64,000 nt of DNA from Micromonospora alfalfae (GTDB lineage Bacteria > Actinomycetota > Actinomycetes > Mycobacteriales > Micromonosporaceae): positions 18,273 to 82,272 of the forward strand of contig NZ_JAKKFH010000036.1 in assembly GCF_022230925.1 (NCBI RefSeq), given 5' to 3'. Made by a program: the position numbers and the translations under genes. The notes beneath the pieces were generated by a model. It did not search any database, was not told the DNA's origin, and saw only the letters and a program-made list of their open reading frames with translations. This document shows, in pieces, positions 32,605-41,464 of this stretch (its first letter is position 1; each line of letters begins with the position of its first letter).

Positions 32605-34257
32605 TCAGGCGACCGGTTCGCGGGCCGGGTCGGCGTCGCGGTCGGGGCCCGGGGTGATCCGGGGGTCGCCCTCGTCGGCGAAGTAGTCGTCCGGCTCGGT
32701 GCCGTCGACTCCTTCCTCGACCTTCGCGGCCCGCAGCGCGAGCGTCACCAGAGCCGCCACGGCCAGGTTGACCGCCACCGCCACGATGCCGACGTAGATC
32801 GTCTTGGTGGTGTCGAACCCGAACTCCGACAGCGGGAACGCCGAGCCGCCGAAGTGCTTCCGGGTCGGGCTGGCCACCTGGTAGAGCATCCACATGCCCA
32901 ACCCCATGCCGGCCACCCAGCCGACGATCAGGCCCGTGCGGTGGAACCAGCGGGTGTAGAGGCCCAGCGCCACCGCTGGCAGCGTCTGAAGGATGATCAC
33001 GCCACCGATCAGCTGGAGATCGATGGAGAACTGCGGGTCGAGGAAAACGATGCAGGCCACCGCGCCGACCTTCACCACCAGCGAGGTGATCTTCGAGACG
33101 TTCGCCTCCTGGGCCGGGGAGGCGTCCCGCTTCAGGTACTCCTTGTAGATGTTGCGGGTGAACAGGTTCGCCGCCGCGATCGACATGATCGCCGCGGGCA
33201 CCAGCGCGCCGATGCCGATCGCCGCGTACGCGACACCGGCGAACCAGTCCGGGAACTGCTGGTCGAACAGCACCGGCACGACAGTGTTGTTGTCGACCGT
33301 GCCCTCCTTGGTGCCGGGCAGCGGCTTCACCCCGGACGCGATGGCCATATAGCCGAGCAGCGCGATCAATCCGAGGATCAGGCTGTACGCGGGCAGTGCC
33401 GACATGTTCCGCTTGATCACGTCCCGGTTCCGGCTGGCCAGGACGCCGGTGATGCTGTGCGGGTAGAGGAACAGCGCCAGCGCCGAGCCGAACGCCAGGG
33501 TGACGTACTGAAGCTGGTTGTTGGCGTTGAGCAGGATCCCGTCGTTCGGGTTCTGCGCTGTGGCCTGGAACTTCGCCTCGGCGGCGTCGAAGATGCTGCC
33601 CCAGCCGCCCAGCTTCTGCGGTAGCCAGATCACCGCGACCAGGATCACCACGTAGATCAGGCTGTCCTTGACGAACGCGATCAGCGCGGGCGCGCGCAGC
33701 CCCGACTGGTACGTGTACGCCGCCAGGATCGCGAACGCGATGATGATCGGCAGGTGCCGGGCCAGGGCGCTCTCGCCGGTCACCCCCATCGTCTTGAGCA
33801 CCGCCTCAATTCCGACGAGCTGCAACGCGATGTACGGCATGGTGGCGACGATGCCGGTGACCGCGACGAGCAGCGCCAGCACCGGCGAGTCGAACCGGCT
33901 GCGGACGAAGTCGGCCGGCGTGACGAACCCGTGCCGGTGCGACACCGACCAGAGCCGCACCAGCACCAGGAAGACCAGCGGGTAGATGACGATGGTGTAC
34001 GGAACCGCGAAGAAGCCCATGGCGCCCGCGCCGAACACCAGCGCCGGCACCGCCACGAAGGTGTACGCGGTGTAGAGGTCGCCGCCGATCAGGAACCAGG
34101 TGATCCAGCCGCCGAAGCTGCGCCCGCCCAGTCCCCACTCGTCCAGGTGCGCCATGTCCTTCGGCGCCCGCCACCGGGCGGCCACGAAGCCCATCACGCT
34201 GACCAGGAGGAACAGCACGGAAAAGACGATGATCTCGGTGAGATGGTCGCGCCACAT
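32605..34257 (-). CDS. Sodium:solute symporter (SSS family, MctP-like)
   Basis: The 550-residue protein has 12 to 13 membrane segments and the SSS features GGRSFGGWITWFLIGGDLYT near residues 44-63, YQSGLRAPALIAFVKD, and FLYPHSITGVLASR. The C-terminus is a charged cytosolic tail. This group, usually next to a small DUF3311 protein, takes up monocarboxylates or similar solutes with sodium (MctP-type); the substrate is inferred. ATG 34257 overlaps the DUF3311 stop by one base (TGATG), so the two form a unit. Confidence 0.88.
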   Translation of the reverse strand: MWRDHLTEIIVFSVLFLLVSVMGFVAARWRAPKDMAHLDEWGLGGRSFGGWITWFLIGGDLYTAYTFVAVPALVFGAGAMGFFAVPYTIVIYPLVFLVLVRLWSVSHRHGFVTPADFVRSRFDSPVLALLVAVTGIVATMPYIALQLVGIEAVLKTMGVTGESALARHLPIIIAFAILAAYTYQSGLRAPALIAFVKDSLIYVVILVAVIWLPQKLGGWGSIFDAAEAKFQATAQNPNDGILLNANNQLQYVTLAFGSALALFLYPHSITGVLASRNRDVIKRNMSALPAYSLILGLIALLGYMAIASGVKPLPGTKEGTVDNNTVVPVLFDQQFPDWFAGVAYAAIGIGALVPAAIMSIAAANLFTRNIYKEYLKRDASPAQEANVSKITSLVVKVGAVACIVFLDPQFSIDLQLIGGVIILQTLPAVALGLYTRWFHRTGLIVGWVAGMGLGMWMLYQVASPTRKHFGGSAFPLSEFGFDTTKTIYVGIVAVAVNLAVAALVTLALRAAKVEEGVDGTEPDDYFADEGDPRITPGPDRDADPAREPVA

Positions 34258-34499
34258 CAGCGGCCTCCCCGCTTCTTCGTCATCTGGTAGACCAATGTGG
34301 TGGTGCCGACGCCGAGCAGGATGAAGGCCAGTTGCAGCCAGTAGAAGCGCGGGAAGCCGAAGACCCGGGGCGAGTCGCCATTGAAGAACGCCGGGATCAG
34401 CGGCACCACGATGGGGATGAAGAGCAACCAGTTCCAGGGGCTGTGGTCCTTCGCCCTGGTCGGCACCGTGGGCGGCGCCTCCGGTTCGGGTGCAGCCAT
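34257..34499 (-). CDS. DUF3311 small membrane protein, symporter partner
   Basis: The 80-residue protein has two hydrophobic helices (WNWLLFIPIVVPLIPAFFN; FYWLQLAFILLGVGTTTLVY) and a charged end TKKRGGR, which is the DUF3311 pattern. These proteins accompany SSS transporters like the one downstream, probably as an assembly or regulatory subunit. ATG 34499 has GGAGG eight bases upstream. The genes overlap by one base. Confidence 0.9.
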   Translation of the reverse strand: MAAPEPEAPPTVPTRAKDHSPWNWLLFIPIVVPLIPAFFNGDSPRVFGFPRFYWLQLAFILLGVGTTTLVYQMTKKRGGR

Positions 34500-34652
34500 C
34501 TGACACACCTCCGGGGAGTCGTGGCTTCCGATGTAACGGCCGGAGGCTACGACTCTGTGACGGCGGTCACCTGACCCGTCCGGAGGGTGCTGCGCCGAAC
34601 GGCCGGTCGGCTGCGCCGAACGGCGCGGCCGACCGGCCGGGAGTAAATCGGC

Positions 34653-35828
34653 TCAGAGAGTGGCGAGGTGGGCGGTGTCGTTGACGGTGCGCACTGCCAC
34701 GCCGCCGTCCGACCACATGTCGAGCACCGAGATGCCTGCCGCGTCCAGGAAGAGCCGGTGCAGGAAACCGTCGCCGGCCGCGAGGGCGTCGCGCAGCACC
34801 AGCTTGATCGGCGAGACGTGCGAGACGGCCACCACTGTCTCACCGGGGTACGCGGTCAGCAGCCCGCTGATGACGCGGTGCGCGCGTTCGGCGACCTGGG
34901 TGAACGACTCCCCGCCGGGCGGCGCGATCCGGGGTGAGGCGAGCCAGGCGTCCATCTCCCCCGGCCACTGCTCGCGCACCTCGGCGAAGGTGTGCCCCTC
35001 CCACTGGCCGAAGTCGCACTCGATCAGGTCGTCCTCGGTGCGGACCGGCACGTCACCGAGCGCCCCGGCGATCGACGCCGCGGTGGCCGTACACCGGGAC
35101 AACGGTGAGCTGAGCACTGCCGCGACGGACGGGGCCAGCTCGGCCACCCGGACGCCGGTGGCGCGGGCCTGGGCCCGGCCGCGCTCCGAGAGCGGAACGT
35201 CGCCGCGCCCGGAGTAGCGCCGCTGCTCGGTGTACGCGGTCTCGCCGTGGCGGACCAGGATCAGCCGGGTGGCGGTGAAGGTCGGCCGTGGCTCCCAGGA
35301 GGCCGGCGCGGTCGCCGGATCGCTGCCGACGATCGGGGTGGCGGGCGTCGTCGAGGGCTGGCCGCCGGCCGGCGTTGGCGCCGGGCGGCCGGGGGCCGCT
35401 GTCGCCGACGGCCGACCCGCGGCGGCGTCCATGGCGGCGTTGGCGAGGGCGTCGGCGTGCCTGTTCTGCTCGCGCGGAATCCAACTGAACCGGACCGCTG
35501 CGAACCGGCCCACCAGCGCGGCGGCCTGGGCGGCGAGGGGCCGCAGGCCGGGGTGCTTGATCTGCCACCGGCCGCACATCTGCTCGACCACCAGCTTGGA
35601 GTCCATCCGGACGTCCACCTCGGCGGCGCCCAGCTCGGCGGCGGCGGTCAACCCGGCGATCAGGCCCTGGTACTCGGCGACGTTGTTGGTGGCCGTGCCG
35701 AGCGACTCGGAGCGCTCGGCGAGCACCTCGCCGGTCTCCGGGTCGCGGACCACCGCGCCGTAGCCGGCGGGGCCGGGGTTGCCCCGGGACCCACCGTCGG
35801 CCTCCATGGAGACCACGCGCGGCGCCAC
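34653..35828 (-). CDS. Bifunctional RNase H / alpha-ribazole phosphatase-like protein (Rv2228c-like)
   Basis: The 391-residue protein has an RNase HI domain (residues 1-135: MEADGGSRGNPGPAGYG with the catalytic Asp, NVAEYQGLIAGL with the Glu, DVRMDSKLVVEQM with the next Asp) joined by a Pro/Ala/Thr linker to a phosphatase domain of the phosphoglycerate mutase superfamily (LILVRHGETAYT near 200, CDFGQWEGHT, VVAVSHVSPIK). The first removes RNA from RNA/DNA hybrids; the second dephosphorylates small molecules such as alpha-ribazole phosphate. It is in the conserved actinobacterial block with the Zn-ribbon and Nif3-like genes. Confidence 0.93.
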   Translation of the reverse strand: MAPRVVSMEADGGSRGNPGPAGYGAVVRDPETGEVLAERSESLGTATNNVAEYQGLIAGLTAAAELGAAEVDVRMDSKLVVEQMCGRWQIKHPGLRPLAAQAAALVGRFAAVRFSWIPREQNRHADALANAAMDAAAGRPSATAAPGRPAPTPAGGQPSTTPATPIVGSDPATAPASWEPRPTFTATRLILVRHGETAYTEQRRYSGRGDVPLSERGRAQARATGVRVAELAPSVAAVLSSPLSRCTATAASIAGALGDVPVRTEDDLIECDFGQWEGHTFAEVREQWPGEMDAWLASPRIAPPGGESFTQVAERAHRVISGLLTAYPGETVVAVSHVSPIKLVLRDALAAGDGFLHRLFLDAAGISVLDMWSDGGVAVRTVNDTAHLATL

Positions 35829-35831
35829 GAC

Positions 35832-36569
35832 CTACAGACCCGACTCGTTGGTGCGGACCATGATCCGTCGGCAGTCCTCGCAGCGGACCACGTCGTCGGG
35901 GGCGGCCTTGCGGATCCGGGCCAGGTCGGCGCCGGACAGGTCCAGGCGGCACCCGCCGCAGCGACCCCCGGTGAGCAGCGCGGCACCCAACCCGGTGTCC
36001 TCGCGGATCTTGTCGTAGAGGTTGACCAGATCGCTGGGGAGGTCGGCGGCGAGCGGCTGACGGGCGCCCCGCTTGAACTCCTCATCCTTGGCGATCTCGG
36101 CCAGCGCTTCGTCGCGGCGCTGCTCGGTCGCGGCCCGCTTGTCCCGGGTCTCGGCCAGCCGCTGCTCCACACCGTCCAGTACGCCCTGCGCGGTTTCCCG
36201 CTGCTCCATCAGCTCCAGCTCGGCGTCCTCCAGGTCGCCCTGGCGGCGCTTGAGCGAGACCAGCTCGTGCTGGAGCGCCTCCAGCTCACGGGCCGGGCCG
36301 GTGCCGGCGGCCAGCCGGTTCTCGTCCTTCTCCTTGCGGGCCCGGACCTGCTCGACGTCCTTCTCCAACCGGGCGATGTCCCGGTCCAGGTCGTCCACCG
36401 CCACCTGGGCGCGGACCCGCTCGTCCTCCATCGACGACAGCTCCCGGGCCAGCGACTCCAGCTCGGCCCGCTCGGGAAGCGAACGCCTGCGGTGGGCGAG
36501 TTGGGCGAGGTTGGTGTCGATCGCCTGGAGGTCGAGCAGGCGGCGCTGCACCTGAGGGTCAGCCTTCAC
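35832..36569 (-). CDS. Coiled-coil protein with C4 zinc ribbon (Rv2229c-like)
   Basis: The 245-residue protein is a long coiled coil (residues 20-175: ERAELESLARELSSMEDERV, LEKDVEQVRARKEKDENRLA) followed by a C-terminal zinc ribbon with CGGC and CEDC (near residues 203 and 229). Such CdsZ-like proteins are found in all actinobacteria next to the Nif3-like gene; a role in RNA or ribosome handling has been suggested. Its ATG lies 11 bp inside the Nif3-like gene's end, so it is translationally coupled, and it is 3 bp ahead of the RNase H gene. Confidence 0.9.
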   Translation of the reverse strand: MKADPQVQRRLLDLQAIDTNLAQLAHRRRSLPERAELESLARELSSMEDERVRAQVAVDDLDRDIARLEKDVEQVRARKEKDENRLAAGTGPARELEALQHELVSLKRRQGDLEDAELELMEQRETAQGVLDGVEQRLAETRDKRAATEQRRDEALAEIAKDEEFKRGARQPLAADLPSDLVNLYDKIREDTGLGAALLTGGRCGGCRLDLSGADLARIRKAAPDDVVRCEDCRRIMVRTNESGL

Positions 36570-37440
36570 GGTCGGGCTCCTTGTCGTCCACAGCGGGTGC
36601 GGCGGGTGCGGCGGCGTGCACGGTCCACGGGTCGGTGTCCAGGTCGGACACCAGCGTCTCGACGTCCAGCGCCTCCCGGAGGAAAGCGGCCAGGTCGTCC
36701 AGCCACGGTCGTTCGGTCGCCCAGTGGGCGGCGTCGATCAGGGCGGGACCATCGGCGGCGAGGTGCTCGCCGGCCGGGTGGTGCCGCAGGTCGGCGGTGA
36801 GGAACGCGTCCACCCCGGCGGCGGTCGCGGCGCCGAGGAAGCTGTCCCCCGACCCGCCGCTGACGGCGAGGGTACGAACCATACGCCCGGGATCCCCCGC
36901 CGCGCGAACTCCCCAGGACGTGACGGGGAGCACCGCCGCCGCGTGCCGGGTCAGCTCGGCGAGGGTCATCGGCTGGGGCAGTTCGCCGATCCGGCCGAAA
37001 CCCCTGTCGTCGCCGTGAGCGGGCGAGCCGGGCGCGGGTCGTTGCAGTGGGCGCAGACCGCTGAGCCCGAAGCGGGCGGCGAGGGCGTCGGAGACGCCCG
37101 GGGAGGCCACGTCGGCGTTGGTGTGCGCCGCGTAGAGCGCCACCCCGGCCCGGATCAACTGGTGGATGATCCGCCCCTTGAAGGTCGTCGCGGCGACCGA
37201 GGACACCCCGCGCAGCAGCAGCGGGTGATGCGCGACGATCATGTCCGCGTCGGCGGCGAGGGCTTCCTCGACAGTCTCGGGCACCACGTCGACCACGCAG
37301 AGCACCCGGCGGACCGGGGCGGCCGGCTCACCGAGCACCAGGCCCACCCGGTCCCACTCCTCCGCCCAGACCGGCGGAAAGCGCCGTTCCAGCGCGGCCA
37401 CCACGTCGCTGACTGTGGGGGCGGATCCGCTTGTGCTCAC
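36559..37440 (-). CDS. Nif3-like dinuclear metal-centre protein (Rv2230c/YbgI-like)
   Basis: The 293-residue protein has the Nif3/YbgI pattern: AEEWDRVGLVLGEPAAPVRR (about residues 24-43), DMIVAHHPLLLRGV (metal-binding histidines near 68-69) and NADVASPGVSDALA, with the C-terminal TADLRHHPAGEHLAADG and DAAHWATERP. It makes a toroidal hexamer with two metal ions; the reaction is not settled. GTG 37440 is taken as start; no strong ribosome binding site is seen. It overlaps the Zn-ribbon gene by 11 bp. Confidence 0.9.
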   Translation of the reverse strand: MSTSGSAPTVSDVVAALERRFPPVWAEEWDRVGLVLGEPAAPVRRVLCVVDVVPETVEEALAADADMIVAHHPLLLRGVSSVAATTFKGRIIHQLIRAGVALYAAHTNADVASPGVSDALAARFGLSGLRPLQRPAPGSPAHGDDRGFGRIGELPQPMTLAELTRHAAAVLPVTSWGVRAAGDPGRMVRTLAVSGGSGDSFLGAATAAGVDAFLTADLRHHPAGEHLAADGPALIDAAHWATERPWLDDLAAFLREALDVETLVSDLDTDPWTVHAAAPAAPAVDDKEPDREG

Positions 37441-37522
37441 GGCGGGCCAGCTTACCGGCGTCGGGGCCGCCGGGCGGTGACACCCGGCCCGGCCGCGTCG
37501 GGTGGAAGATCTTCCGGACGCG

Positions 37523-38095
37523 CTAGACGGCGCTCCAGGAGACGGTCTGCAGTGCGGCCAGCGGCATCGCCCAGGGGAAGGCGTGCAGGTGCTGTTCCCC
37601 CGTTCCGGGCGGATGCAGAGCGATGACATCGTCGCCGAAGAGCACAGTGACGCCCCACTCGGCCAACCGGGCCACCCCGGCACGAAACGCCGGGTGGCAG
37701 GCCATCGCCGCGTTTGTGTACGGCACCGCCACGATGGGGACGCCCTTGCCCTGGGCCTCGACCAACAGCCCGAGCGCCAGCGTGTCGGTGATCCCGGCGG
37801 CCCACTTGTTGACGGTGTTGACGGTGGCCGGGCAGACGATCATGGCGTCGGCGGGTGGCAGCACGTCCGGGTCACCGGGGTTCTTGTAGTGCGTCCGCAC
37901 CGGGTGGCCGGTCTGCCGGATCAGGGCCGACTGGTCGACGAACTTCGCGCCGTCCGGCGTGGTGACCACGCAGACGTCCCAACCGTCGCGTTGGGCGAGG
38001 TCGACCAGACGACCGACGTGCCGAGCCAGCGGCGAACCGCAGGCGATGACGTAGAGCACCTCGCGGTGCCCGCTGTTGCGCGCTGCACCGGCCAT
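37523..38095 (-). CDS. Flavoprotein of the CoaC/Dfp (HFCD) family
   Basis: The 190-residue protein has the FMN-binding flavoprotein fold: VLYVIACGSPLARHVGRLVD (about 13-32), VVTTPDGAKFVD, MIVCPATVNTVNKWAAGI and IVAVPYTNAAMACHP. It resembles PPC decarboxylase/UbiX-type flavoproteins but lacks the rest of a CoaBC protein, so it is a stand-alone HFCD protein that probably modifies a cysteine-containing or aromatic substrate. It is divergent from nothing near; it is 16 bp downstream of the XRE-TPR gene on the same strand, so they may be co-transcribed. Confidence 0.85.
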   Translation of the reverse strand: MAGAARNSGHREVLYVIACGSPLARHVGRLVDLAQRDGWDVCVVTTPDGAKFVDQSALIRQTGHPVRTHYKNPGDPDVLPPADAMIVCPATVNTVNKWAAGITDTLALGLLVEAQGKGVPIVAVPYTNAAMACHPAFRAGVARLAEWGVTVLFGDDVIALHPPGTGEQHLHAFPWAMPLAALQTVSWSAV

Positions 38096-38111
38096 CAGAC
38101 CGGCTCCGCGC

Positions 38112-39341
38112 TCATACCCCTACTCCCATGTGCTCAGCCAACTCCGCTACCGGAGAAGGCGGCGCACCACGTGTGCGACGGAGGATGTCGGACATCACCT
38201 CGTGCGCGATCGGCCGGCAGCGGATCTCCGACGGGGCGAGCCGATCACCGAGCAGCAGCATCTCGCCGGCGTTCGCCACGTCGCCTATCTGGGCGTACCC
38301 GCGGGCGATGTCGAGCAGGTGGTGCGCGCGGCGCTCGGGCAGCAGCGCGTTGAAGGAGGGCTCCGCGATGCGCAGCTGGTGCACCTCCACGGCCCGCCCC
38401 CCGTCGCCCAGCTCCACGGCGGCGGCGGCCCGGTGCAGCTCCACATTTGTCGGGCCGAACGACGTCCAGTAGTGGTTGTAGTCGCCGCCGAGCAGAGTGG
38501 CGGCCTCCTGCGCGCAGTTGATCAGGTCGTCGACGCTGGCCGAGTCACCGATGCGGGACGCGGCCATCGCCCCCTGGAGCAGCAGCATCCCGTAGACGGA
38601 GAGCCGGGCCGGCGAGACCTCGTTGCTGCCACCCGGCGCCAGCCGGTTGGCGATCTGGACGTTCAGCTCCAGCGCGGGGCGGGCCCGGCCCATCGCGACC
38701 AGGGCGTTGCACACCCGGGTGGTGGCGATCCCGGCGAGCAGCGGGTCGTCGGCCCGCTGGGCCACCGCCATCGACCGGTCGGCGGCCAACCAGGCGAGCT
38801 CGCACTCGCCGAGCTTGCGCAGCACCGAGGAGGCGATCTGGTAGACCTGACCGAGCAGGTGGGCCGCCTCGGCGGCCTGCTCACCGCCGTAGGCGGCGTC
38901 GGCCGCCTGGGCGTCGCGCAGCAGCTTCGGCAGCGCCCGGGTGAGCATCCCGTAGCGGCCGTACTGGTAGGTGAGCCAGGCGTGGTTGACGGCCTTGCGC
39001 ATGTCGTCCATCGGTGGCGGGTACGGCGCCGCGTCGAAGTACGCGCTCATCGAGTCGTAGCGTTCCAGCGCCGCCCGGATCTCCTGCACCTCGACCTGGT
39101 CGATGCAGTTGAGGGCGTCGGCGCGCCGCTCCGGATCCTTACCCATCAGCAGTTGGACGTCCATCTGGAGGATGTCGGCGATCTCGTAGAGGACGGAGAA
39201 CTTGTCCAACCGTCGGACGCCGCGTTCGACCTTGTCCACCCAGCTCTTGGACTTGCCCAGCCGGTCCGCGAAGACCTGCTGCGACATCTTGCGTCGCCCC
39301 CGCCAGTAGGCAACTCGCCGTCCTATGGGTAGCTCGTCCAT
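38112..39341 (-). CDS. XRE helix-turn-helix regulator with TPR-like C-terminus
   Basis: The 409-residue protein has an XRE HTH at residues 5-65 (MSQQVFADRLGKSKSWVDKV) and a helical TPR-like region from about 110 onwards (AAEAAHLLGQVYQIASSVLR, AQRADDPLLAGIATTRV, DPLL). ATG 39341 is preceded by GGGGAGGATGGGGAG, which decides the start against a longer frame from 39491. It is divergent from the Prim-Pol-like gene, an arrangement seen in other actinobacteria; together they look like a development-linked regulator set. The intergenic region has two dyads. Confidence 0.88.
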   Translation of the reverse strand: MDELPIGRRVAYWRGRRKMSQQVFADRLGKSKSWVDKVERGVRRLDKFSVLYEIADILQMDVQLLMGKDPERRADALNCIDQVEVQEIRAALERYDSMSAYFDAAPYPPPMDDMRKAVNHAWLTYQYGRYGMLTRALPKLLRDAQAADAAYGGEQAAEAAHLLGQVYQIASSVLRKLGECELAWLAADRSMAVAQRADDPLLAGIATTRVCNALVAMGRARPALELNVQIANRLAPGGSNEVSPARLSVYGMLLLQGAMAASRIGDSASVDDLINCAQEAATLLGGDYNHYWTSFGPTNVELHRAAAAVELGDGGRAVEVHQLRIAEPSFNALLPERRAHHLLDIARGYAQIGDVANAGEMLLLGDRLAPSEIRCRPIAHEVMSDILRRTRGAPPSPVAELAEHMGVGV

Positions 39342-39442
39342 CTCCCCATCCTCCCCTGCCACCGACAACCAATCGAGTCGGGGCGATGTCCGCGGGTGCG
39401 GCGACTGCCATTCGTTTTCAGGTTTTCGCTGGTCGCACAGGA

Positions 39443-39492
39443 TGTACGTCAGCCGTACAGGTAGTCCTCGTACTTTTCGTGCAAGTTGCACG
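39443..39492. promoter_or_regulatory. Two dyads between the XRE-TPR gene and the Prim-Pol-like gene
   Basis: TGTAC-N7-GTACA occupies 39443-39459, and the 6-3-6 palindrome CGTGCA-AGT-TGCACG occupies 39478-39492. Both are in the 248-bp divergent promoter region. They are candidate operators of the XRE regulator. Confidence 0.4.
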
Positions 39493-39589
39493 GGCCGTTC
39501 GTCAACCTCAACGATCGTGGGTTACGGCAGTGACGGTGCTCGACATGCGACCTGGCGAACGCCGGGCCCGACGAGAGGAGTTGGCACAC

Positions 39590-40261
39590 ATGTGGGGGAA
39601 TGTCGTACCGCGCGTTGCCGAACTGTCGCCGCTGGAACGGGTCCGGCTGCGCCGGGTCGCCATCCGGTACGCGGTACACGGCTGGGAGGTCACCCCGGGT
39701 GCCTGTCTGGCCCGCAGCCGCTTCGTCTGCGGGCGGGCCGGCTGCCCCACGGTGGGCTGCCACCCCGCCCTGGAGAACTGGGAACTGGCCGCCAGCGCCG
39801 ACCCGGCCCGGGTGGCCACCTGGTGGCGGAGCCGACCGCACGGGGTGCTGCTGCCCACCGGCCGGGCCTTCGACGTGCTGGAGGTGCCCGCCCACCTCGG
39901 CCGGCACGTGCTCGACGCGGTCCAGATCCACCCGGCCGGCACCGGCGTACGCGGACCGGTGCTGGTCACGCCCACCGGACGGTGGATGTTCCTGGTCCGC
40001 CCCGGCGACCCGCTCCGACCGGAGTTGGAGCACTGCTTCCACGTGGTCCGGCACGGGCCGGGCTCGTGGATCCCCGCGCCGCCCACCCGGTTGCCGGAGG
40101 GCACGGTCCGCTGGGCGGTCGCCCCGGAACAGGCACGTTGGCAGCTTCCGGATTCGTACCTCGTGCAGAACACGTTGATCGGGGCGCTGCGCGCCGCCGG
40201 GGTGACGCTCGCCCCCGACCTGCTCCCCGGTCACCTGCCGCTGCCCCGTCGAGGCATGTGA
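39590..40261 (+). CDS. Bifunctional DNA primase/polymerase (Prim-Pol) N-terminal-like protein
   Basis: The 223-residue protein has the Prim-Pol-like core: RRVAIRYAVHGWEVTPGACL (near residues 22-41), CGRAGCPTVGCHPALENWEL with a zinc-binding cysteine set, ATWWRSRPHGVLLPTGRAFD (the usual catalytic region) and FDVLEVPAHLG. It has no helicase domain, so it is a stand-alone form, and its primase activity is not proven. ATG 39590 has GAGGAG nine bases upstream. It is divergent from the XRE-TPR gene, as in other actinobacteria. Confidence 0.8.
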   Translation: MWGNVVPRVAELSPLERVRLRRVAIRYAVHGWEVTPGACLARSRFVCGRAGCPTVGCHPALENWELAASADPARVATWWRSRPHGVLLPTGRAFDVLEVPAHLGRHVLDAVQIHPAGTGVRGPVLVTPTGRWMFLVRPGDPLRPELEHCFHVVRHGPGSWIPAPPTRLPEGTVRWAVAPEQARWQLPDSYLVQNTLIGALRAAGVTLAPDLLPGHLPLPRRGM

Positions 40262-40366
40262 AACCGGCCCGGTCGACGATTCGATCCGGTGCCCGACAGC
40301 GTCGCCGAGGCGTCGGTCCTCGTTGACAGGGGGACGGTGCGAACGCGCGCCACGAACGGGGGAACG

Positions 40367-40528
40367 ATGTCCACCAACGACAGAGCGCCTCACCCCGGCG
40401 GCACCGAGCCGCCCCGGCGCAGCCACCCGGGGCGCCGCTGGGCCGGCACCCGACCGTCCGGGTCCCGCCCCGGCCGCCCACGCCCCACCGGCTCCCGCCC
40501 AGCCGGCACCCACCGCCCCATCCGCTAG
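40367..40528 (+). CDS. Possible short Pro/Arg-rich protein (53 aa)
   Basis: ATG 40367 is preceded by GGGGGAAC and opens a frame of 53 residues made of Pro, Arg, Gly, Ser and Thr (MSTNDRAPHPGGTEPPRRSH and so on). The low complexity means that it could be chance in high-GC DNA. No family known. Confidence 0.25.
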   Translation: MSTNDRAPHPGGTEPPRRSHPGRRWAGTRPSGSRPGRPRPTGSRPAGTHRPIR

Positions 40529-40577
40529 TAGCTCCCCGCTCTCGGCTCCCCCTCCCCGCACCCCCACCCCGCTCTCG

Positions 40578-40649
40578 GCGATCTTGCACTTGCTGTCCCG
40601 ACAAAATGCACGTAACGGGACGAACCAGCAACCGAAACTGCAAGATCGC
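40578..40649. repeat. 72-bp imperfect palindrome (GCGATCTTGCA-ended family)
   Basis: The outer arms GCGATCTTGCA (40578-40588) and TGCAAGATCGC (40639-40649) are perfect; the interior has TGCTGTCCCG near the left and CGGGACGAACCAGCA near the right. It is of the same type as the element at 52188, with similar internal AATGCACGT. It lies between the Prim-Pol-like gene and the ApbE gene. Confidence 0.75.
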
Positions 40650-40692
40650 GGGGAGCGAAGGGGAGCGCGGGGCGCGGGGGGCGCGTAAGGGG

Positions 40693-41463
40693 CTAGTCGG
40701 TTAGGGGGAGGTCGACGGAGTGGTGCTGGCGGGCGTTGTCGGTTATCGCCGCGTGGGTGTGGTCGTTCAGGCGGGCCAGCCAGTTGAGGCCGGGAGTGCC
40801 CATGGCGAGGGCGGCGGTGGCGTACGCGTCGGCCAACCCGAGGTCGGTGCCGACAACGGTCACCGAGCGCAGCCCACTGGCCGGTGCGCCGCGGCGCGGG
40901 TCCAGCACGTGCCGGCCCCGCTCGTACACGCCTGACGTCGCCACGGCCAGGTCGGTCCCGCTGAGGACCAGGCAGGCCGCCATCGCGTCCCACGGGTGCC
41001 GGATGCCGATGCGCCACGGCTCCCCCGACGGCGACAGACCCCGCACCCGTACGTCGCCGCCAGCGTTCACGCAGTGGTTGACGGCACCGGCGGCGACGAG
41101 GCGGTCCGAGGCGACCTGGGCCGCCCAGCCCTTGACGTAGCCGGACGGGTCGAGCCGACCGGTGGCGTACGCGTCGAAGAACCCATCGGTGGCGCCCCAC
41201 AGGTCGGCGCAGGTCTCCAGCACGTACCGCAGGTCCGCGGACGCCTCGGAGAGCAGCACCTCACCCCTGTCGAAGCGGCACACCTCGCTGTCCGGCTTGT
41301 AGGTGCTGAACCGTCCGTCCACCTCGTGCATCCAGGCGAAGACCTCGTCCGCCAACTCGCGCAGTGTCGCCGGTGGCAGGTCGTCGGCGAGGTCCAGCGT
41401 GATCGTCGTACCCATGATCTGTTCGACCCGGCACAGCCCGGGTCGGGTCAGCGTGGCCCGCAC
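40693..41463 (-). CDS. apbE: FAD:protein FMN transferase (ApbE)
   Basis: The 256-residue protein has the ApbE pattern: VDGRFSTYKPDSEVCRF, PSGYVKGWAAQVASDRLV, CVNAGGDVRVRG, the HVLDPRRGAPASGLRSVTVV segment and DLGLADAYATAALAMG. ApbE moves FMN from FAD onto a Thr of an S/T-GA-T/S-type motif in target proteins. Its target is clearly the FMN-binding gene just upstream. It is probably exported or membrane-associated in other bacteria but has no visible signal peptide here. The GTG at 41463 is one base after the FMN-binding stop. A later ATG at 41415 is possible. Confidence 0.92.
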   Translation of the reverse strand: MRATLTRPGLCRVEQIMGTTITLDLADDLPPATLRELADEVFAWMHEVDGRFSTYKPDSEVCRFDRGEVLLSEASADLRYVLETCADLWGATDGFFDAYATGRLDPSGYVKGWAAQVASDRLVAAGAVNHCVNAGGDVRVRGLSPSGEPWRIGIRHPWDAMAACLVLSGTDLAVATSGVYERGRHVLDPRRGAPASGLRSVTVVGTDLGLADAYATAALAMGTPGLNWLARLNDHTHAAITDNARQHHSVDLPLTD

Positions 41464-41464
41464 G

